26,141 bases of DNA from Victivallales bacterium (GTDB lineage Bacteria > Verrucomicrobiota > Lentisphaeria > Oligosphaerales > Oligosphaeraceae): contig JAGCSE010000156.1 of the NCBI GenBank assembly GCA_017964325.1, forward strand, positions 1-26,141. Reading direction: 5' to 3'. The stretch's first letter is position 1; each line of letters begins with the position of its first letter. Below, in pieces: positions 15,074-23,333 of this stretch. The notes under the pieces are model-generated. The model was not told the DNA's origin, searched no databases, and saw nothing but the letters and a program-made list of their open reading frames with translations. Both the position numbers and the translations under genes were made by a program.

Positions 15074-15921
15074 GCAATCTTTCTAATCATCTGGAAGAGG
15101 GAGATTTCCTGCAATTCGCGGAGTTCGGGCGGGATTTTGGCGGGGGCGGCGGTCTCCAGGGATGCCGTTCCCTCGAAGCCAATTTCCGCCAAAGCGTTGG
15201 AGAAATCATCCCAGTCAATGACGCCTGTGTATGGTATCCAATGGAAATCATTGCGGCCGTTGTTGTCGTGAATGTGAAGTGTTCGGAGATATTCCTTTCC
15301 AAGCAGACGGACACAATCGCCAGGCTTCTCATTTGTCGTTGCAGCATGGCCTGTGTCAAGACAGACCTTGAACCACGGGCTGTTCAGTTCCTTCACAAAC
15401 TGTAACGTAGCGGCAACAGGCGCGATGGACAATGGAGGCATCGGCATATTCTCAAAATTGACGATGACTTCATTCTGGCGACCGACTTCGACAAGACGGC
15501 CCATGAATTCGCGGTTCATGTCCAGCATATCTTTTTTCTGTTGTTCCGATTCGCTGGCGCAGCCAAACGGCATGATGGGATGGATGATAAAATCTTTACA
15601 GCCGAGAATGGCGGTGCCGCGGATGGATTTGGCCATCTTCTCGAAGCGTTCGGCGCGGTCTTCGGGCGTATTGTCCCTTGGAGGCCAGCGCCACGGGCCG
15701 TGTGTCTGGCTGATTTCGATGCCGCTGTCTTCAATCTGCTTGCGGATGTTCTTCAGCTCCTTCTCAAAACCCGCTTCATCCAATTGGAAAAGAGGACCTT
15801 CCGTATTAGCGAAATCTTGGAAGTCAACACATTCATAGCCATGTGCACGCATCCGCTTCAGGCCTTCCGCAAGGCCATATCGTGAAAGGTAGGCTCCCGA
15901 TTCAATGCCGATTTTCATCAT
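15061..15921 (-). CDS. Sugar phosphate isomerase/epimerase family (xylose isomerase-like TIM barrel)
   Basis: A 286-residue TIM-barrel protein of the AP endonuclease 2/xylose isomerase-like superfamily, which isomerises or epimerises keto-sugars using a divalent metal. Barrel-end motifs visible are QTHGPWRWPP, IVNFENMPMPP (metal Glu), VCLDTGHA (Asp, His), TLHIHDNNG and SLETA (Glu near the C-terminus). I chose ATG 15921, with AAAGGA 6 nt upstream, giving MMKIGIESGAYLS. A longer form starting at 15957 would add 12 residues and lacks a better ribosome site. The gene starts inside the last codons of the histidine kinase gene (20-bp overlap), so translation is probably coupled. Together with the Gfo/Idh/MocA gene upstream it suggests oxidation and epimerisation of an unusual sugar. 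Exact reaction unknown. Confidence 0.87.
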   Translation of the reverse strand: MMKIGIESGAYLSRYGLAEGLKRMRAHGYECVDFQDFANTEGPLFQLDEAGFEKELKNIRKQIEDSGIEISQTHGPWRWPPRDNTPEDRAERFEKMAKSIRGTAILGCKDFIIHPIMPFGCASESEQQKKDMLDMNREFMGRLVEVGRQNEVIVNFENMPMPPLSIAPVAATLQFVKELNSPWFKVCLDTGHAATTNEKPGDCVRLLGKEYLRTLHIHDNNGRNDFHWIPYTGVIDWDDFSNALAEIGFEGTASLETAAPAKIPPELRELQEISLFQMIRKIARRD

Positions 15922-17926
15922 GGTTGTTCCTTTGGTGTTTTCTCTGGATACATTCATTGAGCAGGTCCGTCAGTTTGGCTAAATCGATGGGCTTCAAAAG
16001 CAGACCAGTGAAGCCGTCCTGCTGATAGGTCTTCAAAATTTCGACATCGCCTGTTACGGCATAGATTGGCAAGTTGGCAAATTGCGGCAACTTATGAACT
16101 TCCTGCACAAGCTGCACGCCATCAATTTCAGGCATCTGGAGGTCGGTCAATATAACGTCAACTTGTCCGTCTTTCAAAACGTCCAATGCTTGACGGCCAT
16201 TTGCGGCGGTCTTGATGCCTTCGATGCCGATAGATGCGCACATCGCCTTGAGCATAGACAGATTGACAGTCGTGTCATCGACCAGAAGCAAGTTCAAATT
16301 GTGGAAATCGCCTTTTAGTGTGGCGGTGGGCTTTTCCGCCTTCTTGACGACGTTGTTCGTGCTTTCGAGGTCGTTCATCGTGACGGTGAACGTAGTTCCT
16401 TCACCAGGTGTCGATGCGATGGTCAGATTTCCGTTCATCTTGGACAGCAGCTGTTTGCAGATAGCGAGGCCGAGTCCTGTTCCTTTCACAGAGGATTTTG
16501 TTCTAAGCTGTACGTATGGCTCCATGAGCTTCTTTACGTCTTCCGCCGCAATGCCGACACCTGTGTCTGTGACGGAGAAGATGAGATTTTTCAATCCATG
16601 TCCATTGTCAGTACAGGATGCGGTAATGGTAATGCTTCCTTTGGCCGTGAACTTGATGGCGTTTCCAATGAGATTGAAGGCGATTTGCCGCACACGCTGC
16701 AAGTCGATGCGTATTAATGGCATTTTGTCGATGTTCGCAATCAACTTAAGTCCTTTTTGGTCTGTTTGGTTTTTGAATACCATGATGAGTGAATTGATGA
16801 GTTCGGGGAAATCATGGTAGTCGTAGTTGAATTGCATTTTGTCGGCTTCGAGCTTGGACAGGTCGAGAATGTCGTTGATGAGTTCCATGAGCATTTTACC
16901 GCTGAATGCGATGCTGTCCAAGTACTGCTTCTTCATTTCTGGCGTGCCGTAGTCTTTGCAGAGAAGTTCCGTGAAGCCGATGATGGAGTTTAGCGGCGTG
17001 CGGATGTCATGGCTGACCGTCGCAAAGAAATAGCTTTTCGCTTTTTCTGCCTTGATGGCACTGTCGCGTTCAGCTTCCAGGCGAGCTTGGCGAAGTTTCA
17101 TTTCCGATTCATGGGCGACGAGTTCTGCCTCATGGAGCAAATGGTCGTTGGCTTCCTCCAATTTATGTGAGTATTTGAGGCGTAAGCGATTGACAACGAA
17201 AGCGTAGGCGAGCAAAGCGAGCAGGATGAACGTCAGCACAGCCAAATAGATGGTCTGGAGACGATACTTTCGGGCGATGTCATCCGATACGCTTAATGAC
17301 TGGCGTTTAGCCTGTTCGATTGTTTGTTCCATGAATTGTTCGACCGTTCCCCATATTTTCTTTTTCTGTGTTTGGTATTCGTAGTCGAAAAGCAGATTTT
17401 GCGCCAATTGGAGTTTTTGTTCTTTGGAGAGGGCACGGTCCGTATTGGAAAGGGGAGGGCTTGCAAGTTGTTTTTGGATATTGTCGGGAAGGCTCGAACG
17501 GTCGTGCCCGATGGCTTCCAGCACGAGATTTATGGAACGGTATTCCGTATATTCCAATGTGCGTGAGGCGGATACGGCTTCGATAATCAGCCGCTTCAGT
17601 TCCGTGGCTTCGGAGTTGTTGGCCAGTATATCAATGGCGTGTTCACGGTGGCAGTCGATGAATTTTTCATGGAAAAATTCACGAAGATATCGCTCGTCAT
17701 GGGTTATCGCGAAGAGGCGTGAGCATTCCGTGAGTGTGTCGGAACCTTTACGAAGCAGTTCAGCGGCATCTGAAAAGTCGAAATACTGCACTTGCGCCTT
17801 TTCCACGCGGTTGTAGTCGCGGAAAACGTTGACGGTGTTACGTATCAGAAGAATGCCTAATACAATCCATACGACGCTTGCGACGAAAACGCAGAAAGAA
17901 AGAATTTTTGCAATGTTCTTGTTCAT
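15902..17926 (-). CDS. Hybrid sensor histidine kinase/response regulator
   Basis: A 674-residue membrane sensor. Transmembrane helix 1 spans about residues 8-28. A largely helical extracytoplasmic domain (29-222) includes SDTLTECSRLFAITHDERYL, like four-helix-bundle sensor domains. Transmembrane helix 2 is at 225-246, followed by a coiled-coil linker (250-295). The kinase core has H-box FFATVSHDIRTPLNSIIGF (His306), N-box FNLIGNAIKFT (Asn422), G1 DTGVGI (454-459) and G2 GTGLGLAI (482-489). The C-terminal receiver domain has LLLVDD (Asp550/551), phospho-acceptor Asp595 in LTDLQMPEIDG and Lys645 in LLKPID. There is no DNA-binding output domain, so a separate regulator must act downstream. It starts 30 bp after the oxidoreductase stop. 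That spacer holds the palindrome ACCAGC-G-GCTGGT (17944-17956). The start has no clear ribosome site. It likely senses a carbohydrate or related signal. Confidence 0.93.
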   Translation of the reverse strand: MNKNIAKILSFCVFVASVVWIVLGILLIRNTVNVFRDYNRVEKAQVQYFDFSDAAELLRKGSDTLTECSRLFAITHDERYLREFFHEKFIDCHREHAIDILANNSEATELKRLIIEAVSASRTLEYTEYRSINLVLEAIGHDRSSLPDNIQKQLASPPLSNTDRALSKEQKLQLAQNLLFDYEYQTQKKKIWGTVEQFMEQTIEQAKRQSLSVSDDIARKYRLQTIYLAVLTFILLALLAYAFVVNRLRLKYSHKLEEANDHLLHEAELVAHESEMKLRQARLEAERDSAIKAEKAKSYFFATVSHDIRTPLNSIIGFTELLCKDYGTPEMKKQYLDSIAFSGKMLMELINDILDLSKLEADKMQFNYDYHDFPELINSLIMVFKNQTDQKGLKLIANIDKMPLIRIDLQRVRQIAFNLIGNAIKFTAKGSITITASCTDNGHGLKNLIFSVTDTGVGIAAEDVKKLMEPYVQLRTKSSVKGTGLGLAICKQLLSKMNGNLTIASTPGEGTTFTVTMNDLESTNNVVKKAEKPTATLKGDFHNLNLLLVDDTTVNLSMLKAMCASIGIEGIKTAANGRQALDVLKDGQVDVILTDLQMPEIDGVQLVQEVHKLPQFANLPIYAVTGDVEILKTYQQDGFTGLLLKPIDLAKLTDLLNECIQRKHQRNNHDENRH

Positions 17927-17956
17927 TGAATTGAGGCTTGGCCACCAGCGGCTGGT

Positions 17957-19006
17957 TTAGAGGTCGATCCATCCACCGTTCTTTGCGGATTTGTAACAAC
18001 TTAGGATGAGACGGGCAGTAACTGCCGCTTTTTCGACGGTGACGTATGGTTCACGGTGGTAGCGGACGGCATCGACGACATCAGCGAGCTGTGCGGGATG
18101 CGCCCCTCCATAATGCGGCTTTTCGGGGTCTGGCGGTGTTTCTTCATGGTAGTTTTTCATCAGTTCCGCGATTTCTTCTTCTGCTGACTTGTCATGGAAC
18201 CGCCAATAGACGGGGCGGAATGCGGCCAGTTCAATGTGTCCTTTTGTGCCGCCGATGATGACGGTTGCGTTGAAACCTGTGTCAACGGCGGAGGCTGATG
18301 TGCCGCAGATAGTTGCCAATACGCCATTTGGATACCGAACGAGTGCCGCCGCGTTGTCTTCCGTCTCAATGACGCCTTGGTGTGCCATGTTGTCGCATTT
18401 GGCGATGACGCTTTCGGGATTGCCGAGAAAATAGTTGACAAGATCAATGAAATGAACGACCTGCGTGATGAGCACGCTGCCGCCTTCGCCGTTCCATTTG
18501 CCGTGCCAGTAGTCGCTATAATAGGCATCTGGGCGGAGGCAGCAGAGATAGACGGATGCGTTGAGCAACTGGCCAAAACAACCACGATCTAACAATTTCT
18601 TCAGCAACAAGTTGCCTTTCTCATGGCGATGCTGGAAAATGCCGGAGAAGACGAGTTCTGGATGCTTTTTGTGGGCGGCGAGCATGGCGTCAAGGCCTTC
18701 CAACGTGTTGGAAAGGCATTTTTCGCAGACGACGTTCTTGCCTGCGTCCATGGCGGCGACGGCGAGCGGCGAATGGCTGGCGTGATCCGTGCAGATGTCG
18801 ATGAGGTCGATTTCTGGATCGTTCAGCAAATCCGTGAAATTTTCTGTGAAATTAGGTACGCCAAGTTTGGCGGCCATGGTTGCCGCCTTGTCACGTTTCA
18901 AATCACAGATGGTTTTGACCGTAGCACCTGGTATCTGCTTGTAGCTGTTTATATGGGTCGGGGCGACTGCGCCGCAGCCGACAAGACCGATTTTAATTTC
19001 TTTCAT
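17957..19006 (-). CDS. Gfo/Idh/MocA family oxidoreductase
   Basis: A 349-residue NAD(P)-dependent oxidoreductase acting on sugars, inositols or related compounds. The N-terminal Rossmann motif is GLVGCGAVAPTH (residues 7-18). The usual EKP motif reads EKC here (VVCEKCLSN), and the catalytic helix region reads VVHFIDLVNYFLG. ATG 19006 was chosen because AGGAG with a 6-nt spacer precedes it; the reading frame is open to 19099 but those residues look non-native. The ribosome site (19013-19017) can pair with AGGAG/CTCCT 3 nt away, forming a small hairpin that might limit initiation. It is the first gene of a run with the hybrid kinase, a sugar isomerase and a BNR protein. Pro-to-Cys in the EKP motif is unusual but may be tolerated. 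Confidence 0.9.
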   Translation of the reverse strand: MKEIKIGLVGCGAVAPTHINSYKQIPGATVKTICDLKRDKAATMAAKLGVPNFTENFTDLLNDPEIDLIDICTDHASHSPLAVAAMDAGKNVVCEKCLSNTLEGLDAMLAAHKKHPELVFSGIFQHRHEKGNLLLKKLLDRGCFGQLLNASVYLCCLRPDAYYSDYWHGKWNGEGGSVLITQVVHFIDLVNYFLGNPESVIAKCDNMAHQGVIETEDNAAALVRYPNGVLATICGTSASAVDTGFNATVIIGGTKGHIELAAFRPVYWRFHDKSAEEEIAELMKNYHEETPPDPEKPHYGGAHPAQLADVVDAVRYHREPYVTVEKAAVTARLILSCYKSAKNGGWIDL

Positions 19007-19528
19007 GTGTGGCTCCTGACAGGAGGCTTGTGGTGAAAAAAATATGTGGTCTGAAAAATTATCAAATGGGTAATTTAATGCAAGTGGCTCCAATTTCAAC
19101 TTTTTACTTAGTGTATTAGATGATATTTAATGAAGAGTCGCAAAGCCGCAGAAGTTTAACGCAATAACCATAAGAGACGTTGAAACGGCAATGGAGGGGA
19201 GGCATAAAGGAGCATAGAGCGGTCGAGCTACAACCTAAAAATGGCACCACGGATTAGATAGATTTAAACAGATTTTTACTGAATGTCTTACTGCCGTCGG
19301 TATTGGTGTTGAAATATTTGGATTTACCTTAGGCTTTTAGTTGCAAGAAGATGAATGGTCTCCAAAGGCTCGGCGTATTTGTGAAAATCACAGATTTGGC
19401 AGGCAACATGAAAATCTTTTCCCAAAAACAAGAAAATAAACGATAGTAGTATATACTATCACGACCGATTGCGAATTACGCAATCGGTCGTTGGGTCTCA
19501 TAGCGCGGCTAAAACATCAAGCGTGTTG
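19007..19528. other. Intergenic region with degenerate repeat-like sequence
   Basis: The only gene-free stretch over 300 bp. Positions 19007-19100 are the AT-rich leader of the oxidoreductase operon. About 19135-19290 looks like fused degenerate repeat fragments: GTCGCAAAGCCGCAGAAG, GGAGGGGAGGCATAAAGGAGC and CACGGATTAGATAGATTTAA. In my recollection similar phrases recur between genes in PVC-group genomes. A 31-codon open frame (19351-19446) has no support beyond AAGAAG directly before its ATG. A strong hairpin closes the region at 19461-19491. I see no tRNA or known structured RNA. Confidence 0.6.
19461..19491 (-). terminator. Strong hairpin, probable terminator of the nagBA operon
   Basis: ACGACCGATTGCG (19461-19473) pairs perfectly with CGCAATCGGTCGT (19479-19491): a 13-bp stem with a 5-nt loop, 38 bp after the nagA stop on the minus strand. 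A second small inverted repeat (GATAGTA/TACTATC, 19442-19460) lies just beyond. No long T-run follows, so termination is inferred from position and stem strength; an alternative is 3'-end mRNA protection. Confidence 0.6.
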
Positions 19529-20674
19529 TCACGCCTCCCAACGGACATCGCCGTGGCAAATGGTCCGTTGCGGGACAAGATCGTCGTTCAGCATGACGAT
19601 GTCCGCTTCGTAGCCTTTTTCCAGACGGCCGCGTTTGCCGAGCTTGAGGCTTTGGACTTGGTTCCAGCTGGTGGCTTTGATGGCTTGGCAAAGCGGCAAA
19701 CCAGTGACGCGGACAAGACGGCGCAACCCGTTGTGGTAACGCAATGTACTGCCGGCGACAGGGCCGGTTGTCAATGTTGCTTTCCCATCTTTCACGATGA
19801 CCGGCAGGCCACCGAGCGTGTAGTTGCCGTCCGGCATGCCGGACGCGCGCATGGCGTCTGTGATGAGCATCATGCGGTCCGGCCCTTTCAGGCGTGCGAT
19901 GAGCTGTATCATCGGTTCGCAGAGATGGATGCCGTCGCAGATCATCTCCACGAAAACGTCGTCGCTCATGAGGCCGCCGCCGACCATGCCGAAACGCAGG
20001 TGGTGGACAGGCGTCATGACGTTGCAGAAATGCGTCAGATGCTTCATGCCGTTGGCGCGATGCAACTGGAAGCAGTCGTAGTCCGCTTCGCAATGGCCGC
20101 CCGACGGCATGATGCCGCGTTCGACAAGCCCTTTCGTAAATTCCAGCCCGCCTTCCAGTTCAGGGGAGAACGACGCCTTTACGATATGGGCCAATTTGCT
20201 CAGTTCATCGACGAGATCAAGGCATGGAAGTAGCAGATGCGCAGGATTTTGCGCTCCTGCGCACTTCGGATTGAACCATGGCCCTTCCAGATGGACACCC
20301 AGCAGGAGAGCGCCGTCATGGTTGGTCTCCTGATAACGGGTGGCGCAACGGCAGATTTCGCGAAGATCTTCGCGGGCAACGCTTAGCGTTGTCGCCAGAA
20401 AGCCTGTGACACCGTCCGTCAACTTGTCATGGCCGATGGTGTTGAAAGCTTCGTCCGTCGCATCGCAGAAATCGCAGTTCGAGCGGCCGTGGCAATGGAT
20501 GTCGATGAAGCCTGGAGCTGTGATGAGCCCTTCGCCGTTGATGACGTTGTCGCAAGGTGTTACAGACATGGATTCAGCGATATCGGCGATGACGCCGTTG
20601 TCGATGAGAATGTCCGCTTTTGGCAAATCGACGTCTGGTGAAACGACGCGTGTGTTTTTTATCAGCGTTTTCAT
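19529..20674 (-). CDS. nagA: N-acetylglucosamine-6-phosphate deacetylase
   Basis: A 381-residue cytoplasmic amidohydrolase converting GlcNAc-6-phosphate to glucosamine-6-phosphate and acetate. Motifs in order: APGFIDIHCHG (53-63, HxH at His60/His62), GVHLEGPW with metal ligand Glu130, SGGHCEA with His194, LTHFCNVMTPVHH with His215, CDGIHL with His250, and ITDAM with catalytic Asp273. Length is usual for NagA. Its ATG overlaps the nagB stop as ATGA (4 bp) and no separate ribosome site is seen, so translation is coupled to nagB. It is the last gene of a five-gene operon; a strong hairpin follows. The product feeds directly into NagB encoded upstream. Confidence 0.96.
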   Translation of the reverse strand: MKTLIKNTRVVSPDVDLPKADILIDNGVIADIAESMSVTPCDNVINGEGLITAPGFIDIHCHGRSNCDFCDATDEAFNTIGHDKLTDGVTGFLATTLSVAREDLREICRCATRYQETNHDGALLLGVHLEGPWFNPKCAGAQNPAHLLLPCLDLVDELSKLAHIVKASFSPELEGGLEFTKGLVERGIMPSGGHCEADYDCFQLHRANGMKHLTHFCNVMTPVHHLRFGMVGGGLMSDDVFVEMICDGIHLCEPMIQLIARLKGPDRMMLITDAMRASGMPDGNYTLGGLPVIVKDGKATLTTGPVAGSTLRYHNGLRRLVRVTGLPLCQAIKATSWNQVQSLKLGKRGRLEKGYEADIVMLNDDLVPQRTICHGDVRWEA

Positions 20675-21459
20675 AAGAAGGAATCAAGATTGATTTTATC
20701 AGCCGTATAGACAAGCGTAAAATCCGCATGTGGAAGCAGATAGGAGGCTGGTAGGAACGGCGTGGGCGATTTGTCCGCAAGAATCTTCGTGAGCGGTTCC
20801 TCCTGTTCGGCGAAGCAGGCCAGTAGCAGTTCGCGTTTGGACGCGAGAATCTGCCGCATGCCCATGGTGGCGGCGAAACGCGGGACGAGATCACGCGAAC
20901 CATTGGCGGTCAATTCGGCGTTGGCATTGATGGTACGTTCCTTCAAGGCGATCACACGCGACGGCAAATCTGCAAAGTCCTTGACGGAAATGGATTGTGG
21001 CTCCATCGGTTCGTTGAAGGCGATATGGCCGTTAAAGCCGATGCCGAGCAATTGCAGATCCAGACCGCCGGCGGCGGCCAGCGCGTCATCGAATTTGGCG
21101 GGATTGGCCGGATCAGGGAAGTGGGCCTGGCATTCCGCAAAGTTCCGTTCCGGCAGGAAACGGTTGAAGAGGTTGTCGTGCATGTACTTCCAATAGCTCA
21201 ACGGATGGTCGTGGGGGACGCCTGTATGGTCGTCCGACGCGTATTCATCCAGATTCCATGTCTGGAGACGTGAAAGATCAATATGATTATTGTTAAATTT
21301 CTCAGCGAGAATGCGATACAGTTCAATCATCGTGTTGCCGGTGGCGAGACCGAGATTGAAGGATTCGCCTTTGGACAATTTGGCGACGACGGCGTCATAG
21401 ATGATTTCCGCGCCGCGTGCGCTCATCGCGTTATAATCTGCAACTTTTTCGATTTTCAT
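20671..21459 (-). CDS. nagB: Glucosamine-6-phosphate deaminase
   Basis: A 262-residue NagB, converting glucosamine-6-phosphate to fructose-6-phosphate and ammonia in the cytoplasm. Landmarks: LGLATGNT (36-43, phosphate loop), TWNLDEY (67-73, general-base Asp71), LGIGFNGHIAFNEP (138-151, with His145 and Glu150), and SRVIALKERTI. The position corresponding to the Asp of the E. coli NDGH motif is Asn143 here, a common variant. A ribosome site (AAGGTGGTGA) lies inside the end of the preceding oxidoreductase gene, whose TAA overlaps this ATG by one base (TAATG). It overlaps nagA by 4 bp downstream. Together NagA and NagB finish the route from GlcNAc-6-phosphate to glycolysis. No lid extension or allosteric tail is obvious. 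Confidence 0.96.
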   Translation of the reverse strand: MKIEKVADYNAMSARGAEIIYDAVVAKLSKGESFNLGLATGNTMIELYRILAEKFNNNHIDLSRLQTWNLDEYASDDHTGVPHDHPLSYWKYMHDNLFNRFLPERNFAECQAHFPDPANPAKFDDALAAAGGLDLQLLGIGFNGHIAFNEPMEPQSISVKDFADLPSRVIALKERTINANAELTANGSRDLVPRFAATMGMRQILASKRELLLACFAEQEEPLTKILADKSPTPFLPASYLLPHADFTLVYTADKINLDSFL

Positions 21460-22466
21460 TATAGGATCACCACCTTGCCTTTTTCTGCGGATTCCAACAT
21501 GCCCAATGCGACTTTCATGGCTTCGATCGCCTGCTTGGCGCCCGCCAGCGGTGCATGGCCGTTTTCGATGCCGTCGATGATGGCGGCCATTTCACGCACA
21601 TACATGTCGCCTTCGACTTTTTCCTGAAGTTCGCCAACCGGAACGTCGTCCAGCGGGATGCTCTCAACTGGCTGGCCTGGCGCAAAGAATTGAAGGCCAT
21701 GGGCATCCGACTTTTTCAACGTGCCTTTCTCACCATAGACGACCATGTAGTTGTCCGATGGGCCTGAACGGAGCCATGAGCATTCCATGTTGCAGATGAC
21801 GCCGTCTTTTGAAGTCGTCGTCGCGCTGATGTAGTCATATGGCTTCTCGGGGCCTTCGGGCATCATGATGGCGCGTGCGTAAACGCTTGCGGGAACGCTG
21901 AAAAGGCCGTTCGCCAAATCGATGTGATGGGCCAGCATGTCCAATGTGCAGCCGCCGGATTTGGCGTAGTCCGCGAACCAGTCGCCCCATTCGCGTTTCC
22001 AGCCGCCGACAAGGCATTCGATGGAACAGCAGATAGGCTTGCCGATTTTGCCTGCCTTGACGAGTTCGAGCAGTTTGATGCCGCCCGCCGAATAACGGCG
22101 GACGAAACCGACGGCGAACAGATTGGAGTAACTGCTGATGAGCGGAGCCAGTTCCTTAAGTTCTTCCGCTGTACGGCAAAGCGGCTTTTCACAGAAAATC
22201 GGCTTGCCTGTCGCCATGGCGGCGCGGAGGCCTTCGGCATGGCAGTACGTCGGCGACGTGATAACGATGAAACCGACTTCTGGATTGTTCACGACTTCCT
22301 CCACGCTGGCCACCGGCTTGACTTCCGGAAACTTTTTCACGAAGGCGTCCATCTGGGCGGGATTGATATCGTACGCCGTGACAAGACGCGCATGCGGATG
22401 TTTTGAAAGATTGCCAGCGTGGGCGTTGCCCATGCGGCCTGTTCCGATAATACCGACTCCAATCAT
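21459..22466 (-). CDS. Gfo/Idh/MocA family oxidoreductase
   Basis: A 335-residue NAD(P)-dependent oxidoreductase. The Rossmann motif is GIIGTGRMGNAHAGN (residues 5-19), VITSPTYCHAEG follows, the canonical EKP is present in FCEKPLC, and LAHHIDLANGLF carries the expected His/Asp pair. It resembles inositol 2-dehydrogenase/glucose-fructose oxidoreductase-type proteins and probably oxidises or epimerises a sugar or cyclitol. AAAGGAG lies 7 nt before the ATG. It overlaps the upstream isomerase stop by 4 bp (ATGA) and nagB by 1 bp, so it belongs firmly to the operon. With the isomerase it may process the non-GlcNAc part of the oligosaccharide released by the lyase-like protein. Substrate cannot be assigned from sequence. 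Confidence 0.93.
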   Translation of the reverse strand: MIGVGIIGTGRMGNAHAGNLSKHPHARLVTAYDINPAQMDAFVKKFPEVKPVASVEEVVNNPEVGFIVITSPTYCHAEGLRAAMATGKPIFCEKPLCRTAEELKELAPLISSYSNLFAVGFVRRYSAGGIKLLELVKAGKIGKPICCSIECLVGGWKREWGDWFADYAKSGGCTLDMLAHHIDLANGLFSVPASVYARAIMMPEGPEKPYDYISATTTSKDGVICNMECSWLRSGPSDNYMVVYGEKGTLKKSDAHGLQFFAPGQPVESIPLDDVPVGELQEKVEGDMYVREMAAIIDGIENGHAPLAGAKQAIEAMKVALGMLESAEKGKVVIL

Positions 22467-23302
22467 TGTTTTGCTCCTTTGATAATATTTTGAATAAGAA
22501 TCACTGCTTCTGCAACATCTTTTTCCTGTTCAGGACCGAGCGGCAGTTCGCGTTCGATGATGAGCGGTCCCGCGAAACCACGGGCTAGAAGGCTCTTCAA
22601 AAGATTGGCGAAATCTGTATCTCCTTTTCCCAGAGGCGTTTCCTTTCCTCTGGTTTCACCATCGGCGGCGTGTCTCGCGTCTTTGCAATGGATGACTTTG
22701 ACAAGATCGCCCATTTCTTCCAAGACGTGCGATGGTTCGTCCGAACCGTAGATCAGCAGGTTGGCGGGATCGAAATTCAGCCCGAGATTGTCTTCGCCGA
22801 TGTCATTGAAAATGCGTTTCAGCGTTGGGACGTTCTCCATGCCGGTTTCGAAGAGAAAATCCTGCCCGTTGGCTTTCGCAAAACGAACAAGTAGTTTCAA
22901 ATCATTGATTAGCGACTTGTATTCGTCGGTGCTTTCTTCTGGAAAATATCCGACATGGCATGTGACGTAGCGGACGCCGTATTTTTTGCCCCAGTTCATC
23001 TGGCGGCAGGAGAGGATCATGCGTTCGGCGCGTGTCTTAAGTGGCGACAGGCCAACGCCTTCGATGGGATGCGCCCAGTCTTGGTTCGGGAAGGAGAGGA
23101 ACATCGTCGGCGTCGAGATGCCGCGTTCACGCAGCATGCCCATGATGGCCTCCGAACGTGCGATGGCTTCATCGGTCGGTGCGAGCCAGTTTTCCATGAC
23201 GCCCGCGATTTGCATGGCGGTCATTCCGAGCGAATGGTAGTATTCGATGCGCCGTTCATCCGCCGTGGGGCAGCGGAGGATGGTTCCGATTGGACAGGTC
23301 AT
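22463..23302 (-). CDS. Sugar phosphate isomerase/epimerase family TIM-barrel protein
   Basis: A 279-residue xylose-isomerase-like TIM-barrel protein without signal peptide. Barrel-end motifs: TCHVGYFPEE, FLFETGMENV (metal Glu), LGLNFDPANLLIYG (Asp), VKVIHCKDA (His), GKGDTDF and PLIIEREL (Glu near the C-terminus). These fit the metal-binding sugar isomerase/epimerase group. AAGGAG lies 9 nt before the ATG at 23302. It starts 31 bp after the heparinase-like gene and overlaps the oxidoreductase gene by 4 bp. It probably isomerises a sugar acid or keto-sugar produced from the same glycan as the NagA/NagB substrate. It differs clearly from the other TIM-barrel isomerase in the window (15061-15921), so the two are unlikely to be recent duplicates. 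Confidence 0.88.
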   Translation of the reverse strand: MTCPIGTILRCPTADERRIEYYHSLGMTAMQIAGVMENWLAPTDEAIARSEAIMGMLRERGISTPTMFLSFPNQDWAHPIEGVGLSPLKTRAERMILSCRQMNWGKKYGVRYVTCHVGYFPEESTDEYKSLINDLKLLVRFAKANGQDFLFETGMENVPTLKRIFNDIGEDNLGLNFDPANLLIYGSDEPSHVLEEMGDLVKVIHCKDARHAADGETRGKETPLGKGDTDFANLLKSLLARGFAGPLIIERELPLGPEQEKDVAEAVILIQNIIKGAKQ

Positions 23303-23333
23303 ATTCGTTTACTCCTTAATATATGGTATGACG

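Noticed and set aside
19135..19290. Possible tRNA or structured RNA in the long intergenic region
   Set aside because: No cloverleaf, TTCGA-type T-loop or other known RNA core could be assembled.
19351..19446. Small 31-residue open frame in the long intergenic region
   Set aside because: The AAGAAG sequence abuts the ATG without proper spacing and nothing in the peptide is recognisable; chance occurrence is likely.
19469..20233. Plus-strand open frame opposite nagA
   Set aside because: Composition is rich in Ala, His and Asp without motifs, while nagA on the other strand has every catalytic residue.
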